A DNA stretch of 33,824 nucleotides. It comes from CAYTET01 sp964436975. GTDB lineage: Bacteria; Bacillota_I; Bacilli_A; Erysipelotrichales; Erysipelotrichaceae. The position numbers were made by a program, and so were the translations under genes. Shown here one piece after another: positions 22,826 through 29,273 of the stretch (its first letter is position 1; each line of letters starts with the position of its first letter). The notes under the pieces are model-generated. The model saw only the letters and a program-made list of their open reading frames with translations, was not told where the DNA came from and did not search any database. The stretch spans positions 1 through 33,824 of the forward strand of contig CAYTET010000011.1 in NCBI GenBank assembly GCA_964436975.1, written 5' to 3'.

Positions 22826-23481
22826 ACTGGCGTTATCAGACCATTGTATTTGATTTAGACGGCACCCTGCTTGATACCCTGACCGATCTGCGCAGCAGCA
22901 CCAACTGGCTGATGGAAAAGTACGGCTGGCCGGTCCACAGCATGGATGCCATTAAAAGCTTTGTCGGCAACGGGCTGTACAAACTGATTCAGCGGGCCGC
23001 TCCGGCCGGGGTGGCTAAAGGGCAGCTGGACGAGGCTTTCGGCCAGTTTAAGGATTACTATCTTCTTCACTGCATGGATGCCACCAAGCCGTATGACGGC
23101 ATTGTTGAAACCCTGCAGCAGATAAAACAGATGGGCATTGCTACCGCTCTGGTTACCAACAAGGCCCAGCCGGCTACGGATAAGCTGTATGATCTTTATT
23201 TCAAAGACTGCATCGGAAAGGCCGTCGGCCAGAGTGAAGGCATGGCCATAAAACCAGCCCCCGACGAAGTCAATTATGCCCTTGACCTGCTGAAGGCCGA
23301 CCGGCGTCAGGCCATCTATATCGGCGATTCCGAAGTTGACAAGCAGACGGCGGACAATTCCGGTCTGCCGGTTGCTTTATGCAGCTGGGGCTTCAGGGGC
23401 CGGCCGTTTATTGATGAGCTGCATCCGGATTATATTCTGGATGCCCCGCATGATCTGATTGACTGTCTGAAGCAGAAATAA
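22822..23481 (+). CDS. HAD-family hydrolase, phosphoglycolate phosphatase-like
   Basis: A 219-residue HAD phosphatase with motif I VFDLDGTLLDTLTDL, the C1 cap GNGLYKLIQRAAP, motif II VTNKAQ, motif III KPAPDE and motif IV YIGDSEVDKQTADNSG. The pattern fits Gph/PpaX-type enzymes that act on 2-phosphoglycolate or pyrophosphate, but substrate calls in this group are unreliable. It is the last gene of the AbrB-ezrA-nifS-thiI cluster and is translationally coupled to thiI. Confidence 0.92.
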   Translation: MNWRYQTIVFDLDGTLLDTLTDLRSSTNWLMEKYGWPVHSMDAIKSFVGNGLYKLIQRAAPAGVAKGQLDEAFGQFKDYYLLHCMDATKPYDGIVETLQQIKQMGIATALVTNKAQPATDKLYDLYFKDCIGKAVGQSEGMAIKPAPDEVNYALDLLKADRRQAIYIGDSEVDKQTADNSGLPVALCSWGFRGRPFIDELHPDYILDAPHDLIDCLKQK

Positions 23482-23530
23482 AAAAGTGCAGCTGGTTTTG
23501 CACTGGCGGTGCGGTTCCAACGACACTTTT
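23482..23530 (+). other. Structured 3' region after the HAD gene
   Basis: AAAAGTG (23482-23488) can pair with CACTTTT (23524-23530), ending in four T residues. Inside, AGTGCA and TGCACT (23485-23504) offer a competing hairpin. It lies right after the stop and before a stronger terminator. Confidence 0.4.
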
Positions 23531-23538
23531 AACGTACT

Positions 23539-23562
23539 AAAGGCCGTGCGGCCTTTTTATTA
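23539..23562 (+). terminator. Rho-independent terminator of the abrB-ezrA-nifS-thiI-HAD operon
   Basis: Perfect 7-bp stem AAAGGCC / GGCCTTT with GTGC loop, then a T-rich tail. Confidence 0.88.
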
Positions 23563-23586
23563 TGGAAGGAGAAGTAAGCAGTTAAT

Positions 23587-24171
23587 CTAAATCGCAAACA
23601 GGGCAACAATCCATTGGGACAGCAGCAGGGCGATGACCGGAATGACACTGCCGGCCAGAAATTCATTGACGGTATGCCGCTTCATCTGCAGACTGCTGAT
23701 AAATGCCAGAACATAGACGGCGACTAGAATTAAGCCGATAAGACCGACATACCACAGAATAACGACCATCGGTCCGACAATGCCGCAGGCATGGCCGGAG
23801 GCTTTAACAGGGGTAAAGGCGGTAAACAGGGCAATAGCCACCCCGCTCAGAAGATAGGTAAGATAAATTATAGCCAGCATATGATTGGGATGAAGAATGA
23901 TGGTATAGATCAGTCCGCACAGATAGCCGATCAGCGAAAAGATAATGGCTAATTCCCGCTGGCCCTTGCGGCCTTTGGCTTTATAGCGGGGAAACAGCGG
24001 CTGCAGAGGATAAGCCAGCACCGGCAGAACAGTAAGGAAGAGCAGGGAAAGAAGAAGCTGGCTCAGCGTAATGCCGTACTGCGGGGTTAGAAAGTATAGC
24101 GCCAGAAGAAGCAGAGCCGCCATAACGGGGGCAATAGTGATAATCCTTATAAATTTGTTGATGTATTTCAT
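23587..24171 (-). CDS. PAP2-superfamily membrane protein
   Basis: A 194-residue protein with about six membrane helices. It keeps shortened forms of the PAP2 phosphatase signature: a basic loop (YKAKGRKGQRE), ASGHACGIVGP (the SGH motif) and LQMKRHTVNEFLAG (the R-x5-H-x3-D-like motif, with the final acid replaced or shifted). It could be an undecaprenyl or phosphatidate phosphatase, or an inactive relative. The ATG follows a perfect GGAGG. The 258-base gap upstream (24172-24429) holds a TG-T-TATCAT promoter candidate, a pair of direct repeats and the superoxide reductase terminator; I see no gene in it. Confidence 0.8.
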   Translation of the reverse strand: MKYINKFIRIITIAPVMAALLLLALYFLTPQYGITLSQLLLSLLFLTVLPVLAYPLQPLFPRYKAKGRKGQRELAIIFSLIGYLCGLIYTIILHPNHMLAIIYLTYLLSGVAIALFTAFTPVKASGHACGIVGPMVVILWYVGLIGLILVAVYVLAFISSLQMKRHTVNEFLAGSVIPVIALLLSQWIVALFAI

Positions 24172-24247
24172 AGACCTCCTGACAGCCCTGATACCGGCTG
24201 CTTATGTGCTTAATGATAACAACAATGAATAAAAAAAGTAACCCTTG

Positions 24248-24298
24248 ACAGCCGATATTTGAAGCCGGCGCAAAAAGGCAAAAATTATACAGCCGATA
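24248..24298. repeat. Pair of ACAGCCGATA direct repeats, 41 bases apart
   Basis: The 10-base sequence ACAGCCGATA occurs at 24248-24257 and 24289-24298. The 41-base spacing is close to four helical turns. On the minus strand a TATAAT box abuts the distal copy, and the PAP2 gene lies downstream, so the copies may be operator sites. Confidence 0.4.
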
Positions 24299-24355
24299 CT
24301 TTTTAAATAAAACATATTGACGGGCGGTCTTTTTTATGCTTTCCGCCTTTTTTTC

Positions 24356-24397
24356 AAAAAAAAGGGCGGCCGGGCATGAATCAGCCCCGCCGGACCC
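24356..24397 (-). terminator. Rho-independent terminator of the superoxide reductase gene
   Basis: On the minus strand, a GC-rich stem is formed by the reverse complements of CGGCCGGGC and GCCCCGCCG (24367-24375 with 24384-24392, one mismatch). A further GGG/CCC extends it past a two-base bulge. Eight T residues follow. Confidence 0.75.
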
Positions 24398-24429
24398 TCT
24401 TATTTCCGATAAACGGCTTAAAATACAGA

Positions 24430-24804
24430 TTATTTCTTCCACAGCCCGTGCAGGTTGCAGTAGGCATAGGCATTGACGACCGCATCGCCGTCAGTGATTT
24501 CAAAGACAGCCTGTGGCTGGTCATTAGGTTTTAAGACCTTGCGCTGGTTGCCGGATGCGGTTGACAGGGAGATCCACTGGATATAATGCTGCTCTGTCAT
24601 GGGGTGGGCCGTCTCGCCGACTTTGACAGTGACGGTCTGACCGTCAACAGTGATGACCGGAATGTGTTTTTCAACAGCCGCCTCGGTCGTGTTGGGGACG
24701 ATTTCAGTCATCGGCTGACCGCAGCATACCAGCTGGCCGCCGCCGTCATTAACAATTCCGACAATATTGCCGCAGATAGCACAACGATAAAATTTCTGTT
24801 CCAT
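24430..24804 (-). CDS. dfx: Superoxide reductase, two-iron type (desulfoferrodoxin)
   Basis: This enzyme reduces superoxide to hydrogen peroxide without making oxygen and is typical of anaerobes. The 124-residue protein has an N-terminal desulforedoxin-like rubredoxin centre (Cys8, Cys11, Cys27, Cys28: YRCAICGNI ... LVCCGQPM). The catalytic iron domain has EKHIPVI, AHPMTEQHYIQWI and the C-terminal YCNLHGLWKK, which supply the four His and one Cys ligands. It points to an anaerobic host that meets some oxygen. It stands alone with its own promoter and terminator, divergent from ffh. Confidence 0.96.
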   Translation of the reverse strand: MEQKFYRCAICGNIVGIVNDGGGQLVCCGQPMTEIVPNTTEAAVEKHIPVITVDGQTVTVKVGETAHPMTEQHYIQWISLSTASGNQRKVLKPNDQPQAVFEITDGDAVVNAYAYCNLHGLWKK

Positions 24805-24837
24805 TATTAACGCTCCTTTTCCATCTCTGGTACTGTC

Positions 24838-24866
24838 AGTATAGCATCTGCGTTTACTAAACGCAA
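24838..24866 (-). promoter_or_regulatory. TG-extended sigma-A promoter of the superoxide reductase gene
   Basis: On the minus strand, TTGCGT and TATACT are spaced by 17 bases, and TGC directly precedes the -10 (extended). The transcript would start near 24831, about 27 bases before the start codon. Confidence 0.8.
24849..24865. promoter_or_regulatory. 17-bp palindromic operator candidate in the superoxide reductase promoter
   Basis: TGCGTTTA-C-TAAACGCA is a perfect palindrome with 8-base arms. It covers most of the -35 box and the first two-thirds of the spacer of the minus-strand promoter, a classic repressor position. It does not match the PerR, Rex or Fur consensus that I know. Confidence 0.65.
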
Positions 24867-24881
24867 CTGCAATGCCCGTGA

Positions 24882-24910
24882 TTGCCTATCCGCGGACAGC
24901 ATGCTAAAAT
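24882..24910 (+). promoter_or_regulatory. TG-extended sigma-A promoter of ffh
   Basis: TTGCCT and TAAAAT are 17 bases apart, with TGC directly before the -10. The start point would be near 24917, 18 bases before the ATG, with GGGAGTG as ribosome-binding site. Confidence 0.8.
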
Positions 24911-24934
24911 TAGAAAAGTTGGGAGTGATCACAA

Positions 24935-26260
24935 ATGGCTTTTGAAAATCTCAGCCGCAAACTGACGGCTTCATTCAAACATGTCATGGGAAAAGATGTT
25001 CTGACGGAAAAGAATGTCGAGGCCATGCTCAGTGAGATCAGAATCGCTTTGCTGGAAGCGGATGTTAATTATGGCGTGGTCCGTAATTTCATCAGTCAGC
25101 TAAAAGAAAAGATCATCGGCTTAAAAGTTGAGTCTAATCTTGAGCCGGGCCAGCAGGTTTATAAGATTGTCTATGACCAGCTGGTCAGCCTGCTGGGCAG
25201 CCAGTCCGACGGCTTAAATTACCGGAGCAGCGGTCTTACCGTCATCATGGTGGTCGGTCTGCAGGGCACCGGTAAAACAACTTCGGCTGCCAAGATGGCC
25301 AAGCTGATAAAAGAAAAACAAAACCGCCGGCCGCTGCTTATTGCCGCCGACATTATCCGGCCGGCTGCCATTGAGCAGCTGCAGACTTTAGGCCGGCAGA
25401 TTGATGTTGAAGTATTCTCTATGGGAACCGAAGTCAGCGCTGTTGAAACCGTGGCCCAGGGAATTAAGAGGGCCGGGGCAAGCGGCTATGATACGGTTAT
25501 AATTGATACCGCCGGCCGGCTGCAGATTGATCAGGAGCTGATGGATGAACTAAGCGAAATTAAAGATAAGTTCAAACCGGATGAAATCCTGCTGACTGTT
25601 GATGCCATGACCGGTCAGGATATCGTCAATGTGGCAAAGACCTTTAATGACCGGCTTAATATAACCGGTCTGATTGTAACTAAATTTGACGGCGATGCCC
25701 GCGGCGGCGGCGTTCTGTCGGTCCGGGCTGTCACTGATGTTGCCGTCAAGATGGTCGGCGTCGGTGAAAAGATCGATGACATTGATATCTTTTATCCCGA
25801 CCGGATGGCCAGCCGCATTCTGGGCATGGGCGATATGCAGACCCTGGTTGAAAAGGCGGAAGAGCAGCTTGATGAAAAACAGGCCATGGAAACAGCCCAG
25901 AAAATGGCGGATGGCAAATATGATCTTAATGACATGCTGATCCAGATTCAGCAGATGAAAAAGCTGGGGCCTTTGAGCGGAATCCTGAAAATGATTCCGG
26001 GCCTGAGCCAGTACAGTGATCAGCTGGGCGGACCTGAGCAGGAAACGGCGATGAAGAAGAACACCGCTATCATTCAGTCCATGACGATGGCGGAAAGACG
26101 CGATCCCTCTGCTTTGCGCTCTTCCCATAAAAACCGGATCGCTGCCGGCAGCGGCACGACCGTCACGGATGTCAACCGGCTCATCAACAATTTTGAACGC
26201 TCAAAAAAGATGATGGGTCAGATGGGGCTGGCTTCCCGGATGAAGCAGCTAAACAAATAA
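24935..26260 (+). CDS. ffh: Signal recognition particle protein Ffh
   Basis: Ffh is the GTPase of the SRP, which brings ribosomes making membrane proteins to FtsY. The 441-residue protein has the N domain (residues 1-90) and a G domain with GLQGTGKTTSAAKMA (G1), DTAGR (G3), TKFDGDARGGG (G4) and GVGEKIDDIDIF. A methionine-rich M domain follows, with IAAGSGTTVTDVNRLINNF. The ylxM gene that often precedes ffh is absent; the gene has its own promoter. It opens the ffh-rpsP-khpA block. Confidence 0.98.
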   Translation: MAFENLSRKLTASFKHVMGKDVLTEKNVEAMLSEIRIALLEADVNYGVVRNFISQLKEKIIGLKVESNLEPGQQVYKIVYDQLVSLLGSQSDGLNYRSSGLTVIMVVGLQGTGKTTSAAKMAKLIKEKQNRRPLLIAADIIRPAAIEQLQTLGRQIDVEVFSMGTEVSAVETVAQGIKRAGASGYDTVIIDTAGRLQIDQELMDELSEIKDKFKPDEILLTVDAMTGQDIVNVAKTFNDRLNITGLIVTKFDGDARGGGVLSVRAVTDVAVKMVGVGEKIDDIDIFYPDRMASRILGMGDMQTLVEKAEEQLDEKQAMETAQKMADGKYDLNDMLIQIQQMKKLGPLSGILKMIPGLSQYSDQLGGPEQETAMKKNTAIIQSMTMAERRDPSALRSSHKNRIAAGSGTTVTDVNRLINNFERSKKMMGQMGLASRMKQLNK

Positions 26261-26275
26261 ACCGGTCAACCAGGA

Positions 26276-26299
26276 CTGTCAAGTAAAAAGACTTGACAG
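26276..26299. repeat. Inverted repeat overlapping the -35 of a candidate rpsP promoter
   Basis: CTGTCAAGT and ACTTGACAG are perfect 9-base arms around AAAAAG. There is no T-run, so it is not a standard terminator of ffh. The second arm contains TTGACA, a perfect -35. Confidence 0.6.
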
Positions 26300-26321
26300 G
26301 CTGACAGTGTTGTGGTTAAGT
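26293..26321 (+). promoter_or_regulatory. Candidate promoter ahead of rpsP
   Basis: A perfect TTGACA is followed at 17 bases by a poor TTAAGT. The -10 match is weak, so the promoter may be low-activity or absent, and rpsP may rely on readthrough from ffh. Confidence 0.4.
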
Positions 26322-26354
26322 ATGTTAGTAGAAAACAAAAAGGAGAATCCTGAT

Positions 26355-26591
26355 ATGGTTAAATTACGTTTAAAGAGAACCGGCGCTGCTAAAAAGCCGA
26401 CTTACCGTGACGGCCGCTTCATTGAAGAGCTGGGCAGTTACAATCCGCGCACCCAGCCGGTGACGGTAAATTTTGATGAAGAAAAGATCCTGAAATGGCT
26501 TAATGCCGGAGCCCAGCCTTCCGATACTGTCAGAAGCATTCTGTCAAAGCAGGGCATCATGAAGAAATTCGCTGAAGGGAAAAAGGCATGA
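26355..26591 (+). CDS. rpsP: 30S ribosomal protein S16 with an internal deletion
   Basis: S16 is needed for 30S assembly. The 78-residue product reads MVKLRLKRTGAAKKPTYR then directly DGRFIEELGSYNPRTQP. In other bacteria a conserved block of about ten residues (IVVADSRSPR-like) sits between YR and DGRFIE. Here it is absent, with the frame intact; the junction is at bases 26408/26409. The rest is normal, including LKWLNAGAQPSDTVRSILSK. I chose the ATG at 26355, behind AAGGAG; the frame is open further upstream but without family similarity. Position between ffh and khpA is standard. The gap could be a real lineage trait or an assembly fault. Confidence 0.92.
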   Translation: MVKLRLKRTGAAKKPTYRDGRFIEELGSYNPRTQPVTVNFDEEKILKWLNAGAQPSDTVRSILSKQGIMKKFAEGKKA

Positions 26592-26845
26592 TTGATTGCG
26601 CAAAGACCCTTTGCGATTTGATCAAGCCCATGGTTGATAATCCGGAACAGGTCAGCGTCAAGCAGATGGATTCCATCAATGAGAATGAGATCCTGCTTTA
26701 CGTGTATGCCGATTCGGAAGATATTGCCAGGCTGATTGGCCGGCAGGGCGTTATGGCGTCAGCCCTGCGGCAGACCATGTCCGTTTGCGCCCGTCTGGAC
26801 AACAAACGCATCAATATCAAATTTGAATCTTACCAGGTTGATTAA
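26588..26845 (+). CDS. khpA: KH-domain RNA-binding protein KhpA
   Basis: KhpA (YlqC) is a small KH-domain protein that, with KhpB/Jag, binds RNA and affects cell length in Gram-positives. The 85-residue product has the KH signature IARLIGRQGVMASALRQTM with the GRQG loop. Its start overlaps the rpsP stop (ATGA), the usual arrangement. A terminator hairpin follows three bases after its stop. Confidence 0.93.
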   Translation: MIDCAKTLCDLIKPMVDNPEQVSVKQMDSINENEILLYVYADSEDIARLIGRQGVMASALRQTMSVCARLDNKRINIKFESYQVD

Positions 26846-26848
26846 CTG

Positions 26849-26872
26849 AAGGATGCCGCGGCATCCTTTTTT
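26849..26872 (+). terminator. Rho-independent terminator between khpA and rimM
   Basis: Perfect 8-bp stem AAGGATGC / GCATCCTT around CGCG, with six T residues. It lies inside a gene block that is normally one operon. I see no strong promoter between it and rimM, so it may be a partial terminator (attenuator). Confidence 0.8.
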
Positions 26873-26891
26873 GGCTGAAAGGAGCAGGGAA

Positions 26892-27392
26892 ATGAGCCGG
26901 ATAAAAGTTGGAACCATCATTAATACATTCGGCATTAAAGGCGAACTGAAGGTAAAGCCGGCTACCGAACTTGTTTCCCAGCGCTTCGGAGCCGATCAAA
27001 AGCTGCAGATAAGAACTGACCAGGGCTTTGTTTCAGTTACCGCGGCTTCTTTCAGAATGCATAAAGGCTTTGTTTTATTGAAGCTGCAGGGCTATGATAA
27101 TATCAATGACGTGCTGGCCTATAAAAATGCGGATCTGTTTGCGGACAGAGATGATTCCGTCCGTCCTTCCGCCAATCGCTATTTCTATTATGAGATAATC
27201 GGCTGCGCCGTTTATCAGGACGATGTTTTTATCGGCACGGCGGAGGCCATTGATGATGGCCCCCAGGCGGTACTGACCATCCGCCGTCCGGACGGAGGCC
27301 GGGTCCTGATGCCTCTGGTGCCGGCCTTTTTGAAAAGCGTCGATGCTGAAAAGAAGCGAATTCAGGTAACCCTGATTGAAGGAATGCTATGA
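26892..27392 (+). CDS. rimM: Ribosome maturation factor RimM
   Basis: RimM helps the 30S head mature and binds S19. The 166-residue product has the N-terminal beta-barrel (VGTIINTFGIKGELKVKPAT) and the PRC-barrel domain (YYEIIGCAVYQDDVFIGTAE ... VLMPLVPAFLKSVD). The ATG at 26892 follows AAAGGAGCAGG; an in-frame ATG at 26853 lies in the terminator and has no family similarity. The stop overlaps the trmD start by four bases. Confidence 0.95.
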   Translation: MSRIKVGTIINTFGIKGELKVKPATELVSQRFGADQKLQIRTDQGFVSVTAASFRMHKGFVLLKLQGYDNINDVLAYKNADLFADRDDSVRPSANRYFYYEIIGCAVYQDDVFIGTAEAIDDGPQAVLTIRRPDGGRVLMPLVPAFLKSVDAEKKRIQVTLIEGML

Positions 27393-28171
27393 AGAAAATT
27401 ACCATTCTAACCATCTTCCCGGAAATGTTTACCGGCTTTCTGAATACCTCGATAATTAAAAAGGCCCGGCTTAAGCAGCTGGCCGACATTTCAGCCGTTG
27501 ACTTCAGGACTTATACCAAAGACAAGCATAACCGCGTTGATGACTATCCCTTCGGCGGCGGCCAGGGCATGGTTTTGATGTGCCAGCCGCTTTTGGATGC
27601 CTTGAAGGATGTCCGCAGCCAAACCAGCCATGTTGTGCTGATGGATCCCGCCGGAGCGGTATTTAATCAGGCCAAGGCTCATCAGCTGCAGGATGATTAT
27701 GATGATCTGATAATAATGTGCGGCCATTATGAAGGCTATGATTACCGGATCAGCCAGTATGCCGATGAATTGATTTCCATAGGGGATTTCATTCTGACCG
27801 GCGGTGAGATAGGCGCTATGGTGCTGACCGATGCGGTTACCCGGCTGATTCCGGGGGTGATAACCGATGAGTCGACGATGTTTGAATCGTTTGAAGACGG
27901 CTTGCTGGAGTATCCGCAGTACACGCGGCCGGAAAACTATGAAGGCTGTCCGGTTCCGGAAGTGCTGCTCAGCGGCCATCATGAAAATATCCGCCAGTGG
28001 CGCCTGTACCAGAGTCTGAAAAGAACCTGGCAGATCAGGCCTGATCTGCTGGAAAACCGGGTCTTTTCAAAGGAAGAAGCGGCGATGATGCAGAAGATCA
28101 GAGCCGAGCAGGATTCTCCCGCCCCAGCCGCTGATTCAGAACCGGTTGCTGATAAAAATATTGAACAATAG
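27389..28171 (+). CDS. trmD: tRNA (guanine-N1-)-methyltransferase TrmD
   Basis: TrmD methylates G37 of tRNAs to prevent frameshifting. The 260-residue SPOUT protein shows MKKITILTIFPEMF, DDYPFGGGQGMVLMC, CGHYEGYDYRI, the knot region ISIGDFILTGGEIGAMVLTD and LEYPQYTRPENYEG. A short acidic, alanine-rich tail (residues 240-260) follows the catalytic domain. The end of the gene contains the -35 box of the rplS promoter. Confidence 0.97.
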   Translation: MKKITILTIFPEMFTGFLNTSIIKKARLKQLADISAVDFRTYTKDKHNRVDDYPFGGGQGMVLMCQPLLDALKDVRSQTSHVVLMDPAGAVFNQAKAHQLQDDYDDLIIMCGHYEGYDYRISQYADELISIGDFILTGGEIGAMVLTDAVTRLIPGVITDESTMFESFEDGLLEYPQYTRPENYEGCPVPEVLLSGHHENIRQWRLYQSLKRTWQIRPDLLENRVFSKEEAAMMQKIRAEQDSPAPAADSEPVADKNIEQ

Positions 28172-28190
28172 GCTTATTATGTGTTATCAT
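28161..28190 (+). promoter_or_regulatory. TG-extended promoter of rplS inside the end of trmD
   Basis: TTGAAC and TG-T-TATCAT are spaced by 18 bases. The -35 covers the last trmD codons. The start point would be near 28197. Confidence 0.72.
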
Positions 28191-28196
28191 ATCTAA

Positions 28197-28263
28197 CGTA
28201 TGCGGTACGGTTCCGCTGGCGTAATTGTGTTATGAGCCGCTGATAGCATAGACAAGGAGAACA
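28197..28263 (+). promoter_or_regulatory. Structured rplS leader, candidate L19 leader
   Basis: TATGC (28199-28203) pairs with GCATA (28246-28250) and encloses GCGG/CCGC (28202-28216) and GGC/GCC options. An L19 leader element is known upstream of rplS in Bacillus-type bacteria. I cannot run the covariance model. Confidence 0.5.
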
Positions 28264-28269
28264 GTGAGT

Positions 28270-28617
28270 ATGAATTTAGGTATTATTCAGCAGATTACGG
28301 CTTCGCAGTTGAGAACAGACCTTCCAGTGATTCGTCCTGGCTGCACGGTAAAAGTGCATGTCAAGATTCAGGAAGGCGAGAAAGTCCGTATTCAGATCTT
28401 TGAAGGTGTTGTCGTCGGCATTCACGGCAAGGGCATTGCGGAGACCATTACAGTCCGCAAGATGTCCAGCGGTATCGGCGTCGAACGTATCTTCCCGGTC
28501 AATTCACCGGTGCTGGACAAGATTGAGGTTGTCCGCTATGGTAAAGTGCGCCGCGCTAAGCTGTCTTATATGCGGACGCGTTCCGGCAAAGCTAACCGTA
28601 TCGAAGAGAAGCGTTAA
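28270..28617 (+). CDS. rplS: 50S ribosomal protein L19
   Basis: L19 lies at the interface of the two ribosomal subunits. The 115-residue product has LRTDLPVIRPGCTVKVHVKI, RIQIFEGVVVGIHGKGI, ETITVRKMSSGIGVERIFP and VRYGKVRRAKLSYMRTRSGK, all diagnostic. I chose the ATG at 28270, ten bases after GGAG; a GTG at 28264 is too close to it. It has its own promoter, leader and terminator within the block. Confidence 0.97.
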   Translation: MNLGIIQQITASQLRTDLPVIRPGCTVKVHVKIQEGEKVRIQIFEGVVVGIHGKGIAETITVRKMSSGIGVERIFPVNSPVLDKIEVVRYGKVRRAKLSYMRTRSGKANRIEEKR

Positions 28618-28619
28618 TC

Positions 28620-28645
28620 AAAAGCCGGGATTTTCCGGCTTTTTT
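28620..28645 (+). terminator. Rho-independent terminator of rplS
   Basis: Perfect 9-bp stem AAAAGCCGG / CCGGCTTTT with a six-base loop and further T residues. Confidence 0.93.
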
Positions 28646-28669
28646 CTTTAGTGGGAAAGGCGGCAGCTC

Positions 28670-29272
28670 ATGCCTGAAACTTCAAAATTGGCACCCCGGC
28701 AGGACAGCAGTCTGAATCAGACTGGCAGCGGATCCTTCTGGCAGCAATGGAATGATGTAATTATCACTGTCGCTGTTACACTGGCAGTTGTTTTGTTAGT
28801 GACTAATTTTCTATACAAGCCGGTGCGGGTTGACGGCAGCAGCATGTATCCAACCTTATATGATAAGAGCCTGGGGTTTGCCGGCATCCTGGAGCGGACC
28901 CAGGGCATTAAGCGTTTTGACATTGTTGTCATTCAAAAACCGGATTCTTCGGAAAAACTGGTTAAAAGGGTAATCGGGCTGCCCGGGGAAACCGTTACCT
29001 TTGCGGATGACATTCTGTATATTGACGGAGTTGTCTATGAACAGGATTTTCTGGATGAGGAATATGTCAACCAGCAGAAGGCAACCCAGTCGGATAATCT
29101 GTTCACTAAAAACTTTACGGTGACACTGGGTGATGATGAGTACTTCTGCATGGGCGATAACCGTCTTCATTCTTCAGATTCCCGTTATTACGGACCTTTT
29201 ACCAGTCAGGAAATAATCCAGGTGCATGTTTATATCTACTGGCCGTTTTCAAAATTCGGCAAGGCGGGCTGA
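28670..29272 (+). CDS. lepB: Signal peptidase I
   Basis: LepB cuts signal peptides from exported proteins at the outer face of the membrane. The 200-residue protein has a 25-residue cytoplasmic N-terminus and one membrane helix (about residues 29-49). The catalytic serine is in VDGSSMYPTL (Ser58) and the catalytic lysine in KLVKRVIGLPGE (Lys99). The last box is MGDNRLHSSDSRYYGPF. GGGAAAGG precedes the ATG. It lies between rplS and rbgA, one base before rbgA. Confidence 0.96.
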   Translation: MPETSKLAPRQDSSLNQTGSGSFWQQWNDVIITVAVTLAVVLLVTNFLYKPVRVDGSSMYPTLYDKSLGFAGILERTQGIKRFDIVVIQKPDSSEKLVKRVIGLPGETVTFADDILYIDGVVYEQDFLDEEYVNQQKATQSDNLFTKNFTVTLGDDEYFCMGDNRLHSSDSRYYGPFTSQEIIQVHVYIYWPFSKFGKAG

Positions 29273-29273
29273 T

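Noticed and set aside
23482..23562. Possible tRNA-like element (GGTTCCAAC resembling a T-arm)
   Set aside because: No acceptor stem, anticodon arm or T-loop consensus can be completed around it.
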